Below, in pieces: positions 57,688-64,000 of a stretch of 64,000 bases of DNA (positions are counted from its first letter, which is position 1; the number at the start of each line of letters is the position of its first letter). The stretch covers positions 1,868,649 through 1,932,648 of the forward strand of contig NW_006495875.1 in assembly GCF_000471905.2 (NCBI RefSeq). Direction: 5' to 3'. A model generated the notes under the pieces. That model searched no databases, was not told where the DNA came from, and saw nothing but the letters and a program-made list of their open reading frames with translations. Made by a program: the position numbers and the translations under genes. Source of the stretch: Amborella trichopoda. Its lineage: Eukaryota; Streptophyta; Magnoliopsida; Amborellales; Amborellaceae.

Positions 57688-59219
57688 CTTCAAGAAAACC
57701 TCAATCTAATTAGTATCATTTTGAAGTAGACAATATGGTGATATCTTCTGTGACTTCAAGTTCTCATTTTACATCAACATCCTGAAACTGAACCATGTCC
57801 CTGAAACATGTTTTCATAGGTGACACTGTTGCAGAAAAGATATATCTGCAATAATGCCTCAAATATTATCTTTAATATCACACAATGCCATGTTTGTTGA
57901 AGATATGCTTTCTTTAAATCAACACAGTATATGATCAGTTAGAAACAAAGTCAATTGCACAGTTTTGGTTGTTGAGTACATAACATTTTGTTATTTATCT
58001 GCGAACGATGGTGGATGCCCTAGTGTTGGACCTAATACTCATACACCACTACTTCATGTCTACTAAACAGAAATTTTTGTCCCTTTTAACACCATACCAT
58101 TTCTTTATCTAGAGGCCTTGATACATTGTCTCCTCTCTTTATTTTGACAGACATGATTATTTAACTCCACCCCATGATTGAAACAATTCACATTGTTTTT
58201 GAAACCCCCCTCCATTGTTGAGGTTGCATCGTATGTTTTTCTTTTTCTTTCCAATTTTTTCTTTTGTTTTATCAGATCTCAAGCTTATTGGCAATAAGAA
58301 ACAAGAACAATGGATAGAGGCTACATGATGGCAAAGGCATAAGGAAACCATGGTATTTATCAGGAGTTTTGTAATGTGGCAAATATGAGAAATTATCCTA
58401 CCATTATCATGATCGGATAAAGCATTAACTTAAATGGGAGGGAAAAATGGATCCTTTGCAATGGTTGTGCAGATGATACATTTGTTTGTGTTAATATCTA
58501 TGAGGTCAGATGCAGCTCCAACATGAATATCTAATATTGGACGCATCTCCAGTTTGTGCCCAAATCTACGTTACATGGATTCTTCTGGTTGGGTGCCCTA
58601 CCCATCTTGGGACACGCATTGACACATATGCCAATACTGACTCGCATGGATTCTTCTTCTTGTTTAATAACCATAGCTTACAAATATTTTAGATATCTTG
58701 ATATTCTTTCTTGTTTTGAGTACTCACGTAAACTTTGAAAATGTCTACAAAACTTGAAAATATCTATGGATCCAGCCAATTAATGTATAATAGATTCTTT
58801 CATGGATTATTACTTATTACTAAAACAATCTTTGGATTTGGTTGTCTCATCATAATATAGCGATGTTCTATTGTTCATGATATGAGGATCCAACACCCAG
58901 TACTGGTTTCATGTAATAACACATATACCCTATATCAACATAGGCACCTTTGTGACATGGATGCATAAGTTCAAGGTTTTAGGTGTGCGTCAAAACACCA
59001 AAGACACAACAACTCATGTTGGACACTTCTTTTTGTCTTTCTTATTGAAATCTCACTATAAAAGTAGTTTAATTTTGGTTAAATCCCAATCCCACCTTAT
59101 AAATGATGTAAGGGCATGTCGCTTCTAAAAAGCCAATTTCAAGAATGACATTTTTAACTAATATCTTTGTCGGGCATTCACAAATGTGTTAATGTCTTTA
59201 TAACATGAGTGTGTGTATG
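57688..59219. other. No gene recognised
   Basis: The missing 5' exon of the REX1-B-like gene was searched for here by eye on the minus strand and not found. No repeat with clear ends is seen. Confidence 0.35.
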
Positions 59220-59270
59220 TGTGTGTGTGTGAGTATATATATATAGTGTGTATATATATATATATATATA

Positions 59271-59314
<44 letters not shown>

Positions 59315-59583
59315 GTAGTATATAGTATACTATACGTACTAACTTAGTTTACTTATAGTAATTAATACGTACTAAACCTAACCTACTAACTAACGTAACG
59401 TAACGTAGTTAGTTGTNNNNNNNNNNNNNNNNNNNNGACGTACTTACTTTAACTTACTTAATTTACGTTCGTCGTACGTACGTACAACTATAGTAGTAGT
59501 GTTAGTACTATAGAGTGTGTGTAGTGTGTGTGTGTGTGTAGTAGTATATATATAGTAGTGTAGTATATATATATATATATATA

Positions 59584-59627
<44 letters not shown>
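59220..59627. repeat. TA/TG microsatellites with low-complexity sequence and a 20-N gap
   Basis: (TA)n at 59228-59241, 59251-59311 and 59567-59625, GT runs near 59517-59540, and between them GTACGT, TAACGTAACG and GTAGTAG words. 59417-59436 is N. It resembles the first 90 bases of the window. Confidence 0.85.
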
Positions 59628-60115
59628 GGGATATGATCTAATGCAACAGTTTTATCATAGTATAATGCAACCACACTTCTAGAAAACCATGTTTGTGGTA
59701 TTTGCATGACCCAAAATTTTGCACATAGACTCTCTTCATCTCAATAATCAATCTAAAAAAAAAAAAACTAATTTTCACCCTATATATGGTCAAAATGAAT
59801 CCCCTCCAACAATGAATTTAGACCGTCCATTTGATGAATTTCAAGATCTAAGCCTTCATGAATTCAAAATCATTTTTTTCTTTTTTAATATTTTAAAAAA
59901 TTTGGAAAGAAAAAATATCATTCTAAGGCCTAGATCTAAGCATCTTAGCAAAATAGACGGCCAATGTTAATTGGGCTAAATAAATACTTTCTAGGTTGGT
60001 TTTTCAAATTTTTCTTTTTTATGATTGTTCATTAGAATGAAAAGAGTGTATATTTTAAAATTTGGATCAAACAAATTATTGATGCCCCTCCCACCATGGG
60101 ACGGGACACCCAACA
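59628..60115 (-). mobile_element. Probable remnant of copia 3' LTR
   Basis: On the minus strand the sequence after the polypurine tract starts TGTTGGGTGTCCCGTCCC at 60115, a plausible LTR start. Its far end is not defined and the two LTRs could not be aligned by eye, so the extent is a guess. Confidence 0.35.
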
Positions 60116-60116
60116 A

Positions 60117-60133
60117 TATCCCCCTCCAGTCCT
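60117..60133 (-). promoter_or_regulatory. Polypurine tract of copia element
   Basis: The minus strand reads GGACTGGAGGGGGATAT immediately before TGTTGGG, the position of the plus-strand primer in LTR retrotransposons. Confidence 0.65.
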
Positions 60134-60299
60134 AGGGGGAGGTTATCCTTTGCAGATCAACCGGGTGCTAAAAGGCACCCATGCCTGTCATGCATCTGCA
60201 TAACTCTTGCTTGTCTTTGGACAAGGTCTTTCTCTTGTCGATATGGTTTTTCCCTAGTTGCAACAGTTTTTCACCCTTTGTAGCTTGAACTTCTATGAA

Positions 60300-60760
60300 A
60301 CAACTCTCGATATCCCAAGATTGACTTCCTAGAGTCTACATCTTCAGCCATGTCTGCATCTGTGTACCCTTGTAACACAGATTTACCTCCCCCAAAGTTC
60401 AAACACACTTTGGATGTTCTTCTGAGATATTTAAATATTCACTTGACTGCTGCCCAGTGTTCCTTGCCAAGATTAACGATAGATCTGCTTACTACACTAA
60501 CTGCGTGTGCGATATATGTCATTATGCACACCATGGCGCACATCAAACTTCCTACAACCGACCCATAGGGCATTTTCTGAGTATCTTCCTTCTTCCTCTT
60601 GGTTGAAGGGTTCTTCTTGGCACTTAACTCCCGTGCCTTCTTGCCTTTCGTCAACTTTACTAGGTCATAGGTGTGATTCTTATGCGAGGACTTGTTCTCA
60701 TCTTGCATAGCTTTAACCCACACCCTTTTATGTTTGTCGGCCTTGACTTCCAATAGCTCT
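60300..60760 (-). pseudogene. Copia reverse transcriptase (deleted) and RNase H start
   Basis: The frame at 60753-60439 begins with RT N-terminal sequence (WVKAMQDENKS, HTYDLVKLTKGKKA) and jumps at about 60630 to the RT-RNase H connection (NPSTKRKKEDTQKMPYGSVV). The catalytic core of RT is gone. An RNase H start (GYTDADMAEDVDSRKS) is at about 60366-60319 in a shifted frame. Confidence 0.7.
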
Positions 60761-60935
60761 CTGGTCCAGCCCCTTCAGTGTATGGGACATACTGCAATGT
60801 AGGGTAACTGGTAGAGGGTTTATGTCTCCTAGAGGACCTTCTCAGTTCAACTGTAGGTGACACTTCTTGAACATGCTGCTCCCCCTGCTCCTCATCACTC
60901 GGAACTGGCATGTCAAACTCTTTGGATCCATCCTC

Positions 60936-61930
60936 TTATTGCACTTCTCCCCCAACTTCATGTATCACGGTAGGAGGAACTATGACCGGTTCTGAACCAT
61001 TGGAGATCCGTGGCTTTTCTAACTTCTTCACATCTTCAATAGTAAGGTCTTCCTGAAATACCACATCCCTACTCCTTATCACCTTCTTGTTCTCAGGATC
61101 CCATAGCCTATAGTCGAACTCTTCATTTGAGTACCCTAAGAAGGTACATAAGAGTGCTTTCTCATCCAACTTGGATTTATGTTCCTTTGGCATGTGCACC
61201 AATGCCCTGCATCCGAACACCCTCAAGTGTGAATAAGAGATATCTTTTCCGGTCCAAACTCTCTCTGGGATATCACCATCCAAAGGAAATGATAGGGATC
61301 TATTTATTAGGTAGCATGCTTCGATGACTGCTTCACCCCAATACGGCTTTCATAACTTGGCGGCGGATAGCATGCTCCTAACTCTTTCCATAATGGTGCG
61401 ATTCATTCTCTTTGCTACACCATTATGTTGGGGTTATATGACACTGTCTTTTCGTGCCTTATGCCACGCTTGACACAATAGCATTTAAAAGCATTTGAGG
61501 TGTACTCTCCCCCATTGTCTAATTTGAGACACTTTAGCAACTTGCATGTCTCATTTTCCACCTTAGCATGGAAATTCTGAAAGATCTCAAACACTTAATT
61601 TTTCGATTTCATCAAATACACCCACACCTTTCTTGAAGCATCATCAATAAATGTGACGAAGTATGATGCGCCACCGAGCAATTTAACATCCATGGGACCA
61701 CACACATCTGAATACGCCAGATCCAGGATTTTCGTATCTTTAGAGCTCTTACTAGAGAAAGAGACTCTAAGTTGTTTACCTAGCAAACAATGGTCACATG
61801 GGGATAGAGATGCATTCTTGACATTGGGAAGAATCTACTTCTTTGCTAAGATTTGCATTCCTTTCTCACTCATGTGGCCAAGACGCATGTGCCACAGATC
61901 TTGTGAGCATTCTTCCATGGCGGCATTAAC
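60936..61930 (-). pseudogene. Copia GAG-pre-integrase and integrase region
   Basis: Includes DLWHMRLGHMSEKGM near 61901-61857, a YSDVCGPMDVKLLGGASYFV block at 61722-61660 with the first integrase Asp and FIDDASRKVWVYL after it, then an RSMLSA-type segment and FGCRALVHMPKEHKSKLDEK at 61221-61162. Frames are open at 61786-61595 and 61283-60936 with breaks between. Confidence 0.75.
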
Positions 61931-62317
61931 TTCGCCATCAGAGACTTGCACGTGTGTTTTGTAGAGTGAACAACGCTTCTTGCCCTTTGCTATTACAAGA
62001 GATCCCTTTGTCAGCTTCCAATGTCCCTTACCGAACACTAAGTGGTACTCTTCATCTAAACAACCTCCCGAAATGAGGTTTAGATGGATATCTGCTACAT
62101 GTCTGACGTCCTTTAGCACAAGCTTCATCCCAACATCAATCTTAATGTGTACATCTCCCTTACCCACAATATTTGAGAAACCGTTGTTCCTCATCTTTAC
62201 AGGGCCAAAATCTCCCACTCTGTAAGAAGTAAAATAACGTTTATGTGAGGTAACATGAAACGATGCTCCGGTATCTTCAACCCAGTCCATCACCACAGTT
62301 TCTGACCACACCAACAT
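61931..62317 (-). pseudogene. Copia aspartic protease region
   Basis: Open from 62317 to 61835. VEDTGASFHVTSHKRYF lies at 62283-62233, with the DTGAS active site of copia proteases, followed by an LKDVRHVADIHLNLISGG block. It runs on into the GAG-pre-integrase domain. Confidence 0.75.
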
Positions 62318-62389
62318 CTGCGATCATTGCAGTGGGTTGCCTGCCAACATCCTTGGCATTATCCTCATTCTGCTCTTTCTTGAGCTTCC

Positions 62390-63280
62390 GACAATCTTTT
62401 TTGAAGTGACCTTTCTTGCCACAATGATACCACGTGACCCCCTTTCTCAACTTCACTCTATGTTTATCCTTATTTGGTCCTTTGTTTTGGACCTTCCTCG
62501 ATTTGTGACAAGAACTTGCGAGTTTGATGTGTCGGAGGATCTTCTTCTCGTCTCCTCATTCAGCAGATTGTTAGGGACCTGACTCATGGTCACTATCCCA
62601 TCAGGTGTTGACTTGCTCACAGAGACTTCAAGGGTGACTCCCTTTCTTGACTTCACTCTAGTTTATCCTTATGTGATCCTTTGCTTTGGACCTTCCTCGA
62701 TTTGTGACAAGAGCTTGCGAGTTTGATGTGTCGAAGGATCTTCTTCTCGTCTCCTCATTCAGCAGACTGTTAGTGACCTGACTCATGGTCACTATCCCAT
62801 CAGGTGCTGAGTTGCTCACAGAGACTACAAGGGTCTCCCAATTGTCCGGTAGTGAACCGAGCAAAAACATAACTTATAGCTCATCTTCAAGGAACAACTT
62901 CATCGTTGCGAGTTGGTTAGCAATGCTTTGCACCTCATTCAAGTGCTCTACAACGGAACCTCCATCCTTGAACTTCATGTTCACAAATTTTCGGATCAAG
63001 AACACCTCATTTCCGATGGTCTTCCTCTCATACAAGTCATGTATCTTATTCCACAATCACTTGACAGATATTTCCGTTGACACATGATGGAACACATTTT
63101 CTTCCAACCATTGTCGGATAGTTCCGAGAGCCTTTCGGTTTAGTCTCTTCCACTCATCGTTTGTCATACCTTTGGGCTTGTATTCTACCCCTTCAATAGG
63201 TGCGTACAAGTCCCGACAGTATAATAAATCTTCTATCTTTGGCTTCCAGATGATTCAGTTATTCCCATTGAGCGATATTA
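62390..63280 (-). pseudogene. Copia gag with internal duplication and damaged knuckle
   Basis: Starts near 63277 at ATATCG, where an ATG would be expected. Recognisable blocks include DLLYCRDLYAPIEGVEYKPK, LWNKIHDLYERKTIGNE, and ATMKLFLEDEL. Units 62640-62838 and 62441-62639 are a tandem duplication. The knuckle reads WYHCGKKGHFKKDC, with the first Cys changed to Trp. Several stops. Confidence 0.7.
62441..62838. repeat. 199-bp tandem duplication in copia gag
   Basis: CCCTTTCTCAACTTCACTCTA-like starts at 62441 and 62640. Both units contain GATTTGTGACAAGA(A/G)CTTGCG and TGACTCATGGTCACTATCCC. Confidence 0.9.
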
Positions 63281-63283
63281 TTA

Positions 63284-63299
63284 TGCTCTCAGTACTGGA
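63284..63299 (-). promoter_or_regulatory. Degenerate copia primer-binding site
   Basis: The minus strand reads CCAGTACTGAGAGC just before the gag start, a decayed form of the tRNA-Met complement TGGTATCAGAGC. The position is as expected for the site after the 5' LTR. Confidence 0.45.
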
Positions 63300-63336
63300 A
63301 TCCATCTATCCACACGCACTGTCTATCCACCGTCTG

Positions 63337-63570
63337 TTACAATTAGCTATCGCCCGCATGTTACGGTTAGCTATCGCCCGTGTGTTACGGTTAGCTATCG
63401 CCCGTGCGTTACGGTTAGCTATCGCTCGTGATTTACGATTAGCTATCGCCTGTGATTTACGGTTAGCTATCGCCCGTACGTTACTGTTAGCTATCACCCA
63501 TGCGTTATGGTTAGTTATCGCTTGTTCGTTACGATTAGCTATCGCTCATACGTTACGATTAGCTATCACC
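63337..63570. repeat. 24-bp minisatellite, about 9.7 units
   Basis: Units start every 24 bp from 63337 with TTACGGTTAGCTATCGCCCG and variants. The unit length is a multiple of three, so both strands read as 8-residue repeats (RLAIARAL on +). It sits between the copia primer-binding site and the LTR-like sequence. Confidence 0.95.
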
Positions 63571-63599
63571 GTGTTCCAAATCCCCAAAGAGCTAAATTA

Positions 63600-64000
63600 A
63601 TTAAAGTCGGGGCAAAGCCCAAGAGCAATGACTATGATCAAAGAGCGGGATTAATAGAAAACCACTGAACCTTGCACCCGTCGTGAGCATATGCTCAGAT
63701 GTGTACAACAGAACTCAATTATATATGGGACACAAATATGCTAAAATCGATGTGTTTATGATTGGGAAAACATGCAATAAAGCAAATAAATCTTACTGAC
63801 ACCAGATGTACGTGGTTCACCTTTTCAGGCTTCGTACATAGGAAAAAGAGATCAAATCCATTATTAACTCAAAGATTACAATGATCTCCTAAGAAACTTT
63901 CTTGGGCTCTCTGGTTTCTTCCAGAGACTCCTTTCTCTAGGTTTTCTTCTCTCTCTCAGAGGCTTCTTTCTTTTCTAGAAGCTTTCTCTCTAAAAAAAGG
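63600..64000 (-). mobile_element. Probable copia 5' LTR, running off the window
   Basis: The minus strand carries GGTGAACCACGTACATCTGG (about 63825-63806) and an AGAGAGCCCAAGAAAG stretch, words typical of the R/U5 part of plant copia LTRs. The outer end is outside the window. There is no coding sequence. Confidence 0.5.

Larger units (their letters stand above)
60134..63300 (-). mobile_element. Degraded Ty1-copia retrotransposon, internal region
   Basis: Domain order read leftward is gag, CCHC-like knuckle, protease (DTGAS), GAG-pre-integrase, integrase, truncated reverse transcriptase, RNase H start. Integrase before RT is the copia order. There are many stops and frameshifts, a 199-bp tandem duplication in gag and a large deletion in RT. 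Confidence 0.85.

Noticed and set aside
59444..59707. ORF with Ile-Tyr repeats
   Set aside because: Translation of a TA microsatellite.
63337..63570. CRISPR-like regular repeat
   Set aside because: Units are directly adjacent with no spacers, and the DNA is from a plant nucleus. It is a minisatellite.
63172..63600. ORFs with RLAIARAL or AIANRN repeats on both strands
   Set aside because: Products of the 24-bp minisatellite, where the unit length keeps several frames open at once.

Overview
This is flowering-plant nuclear DNA. The genes have many GT-AG introns, the proteins are plant organelle gyrase, ESCRT-II and a TCP factor, and there is dense retroelement, MITE, TA- and CT-microsatellite sequence. 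Three N runs (17189-17544, 48828-49236, 59417-59436) are assembly gaps.

Region 1 (about 330-17170) is a rearranged cluster of endogenous pararetrovirus (Caulimoviridae, florendovirus-like). It encodes a 30K-type movement protein, coat protein with a CCHC knuckle, aspartic protease, reverse transcriptase and RNase H, plus a second ORF. No integrase is seen. Copy A runs on + (about 1630-8611) with its movement-protein segment inverted in front of it (1411 down to about 436). Copy B runs on - (16797 down to about 10250). The two viral promoters (TATAAAAG at 7486 on + and 10566 on -) point at each other. All proteins carry stops or frameshifts. TA repeats lie at both outer edges.

Region 2 (18704-20513, +) holds the last recognisable exons of VPS36, the ESCRT-II subunit. 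Its 5' half is absent from the window, so the viral cluster may sit in a VPS36 intron or may have truncated the gene.

Region 3 (20.5-28.6 kb) is intergenic and repeat-rich. It contains a decayed TCP transcription-factor fragment between direct repeats, a clean hAT-type MITE with an 8-bp target duplication nested in an older element, and CT-rich repeats.

Region 4 (29040-53535, +) is the main gene: a complete organellar DNA gyrase subunit A. I could place 27 exons that join in frame to 963 codons. Its introns hold LINE fragments, a deleted Ty3-gypsy element with one LTR, a triplicated 456-bp unit spanning a gap, and MITEs.

Region 5 (55157-57687, -) carries three 3' exons of a REX1-B-like gene convergent with GYRA, with a 71-bp tandem duplication around its stop codon.

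Region 6 (about 60115 to the window end, -) is a degraded Ty1-copia element with a tandem duplication in gag, a deletion in RT, and a 24-bp minisatellite next to the primer-binding site.

The host genes are ordinary housekeeping genes and do not form a functional cluster. The least ordinary structure is the inverted, convergent arrangement of pararetrovirus copies, in which one viral promoter now reads into an antisense movement-protein fragment. No clearly new biochemical system is visible.
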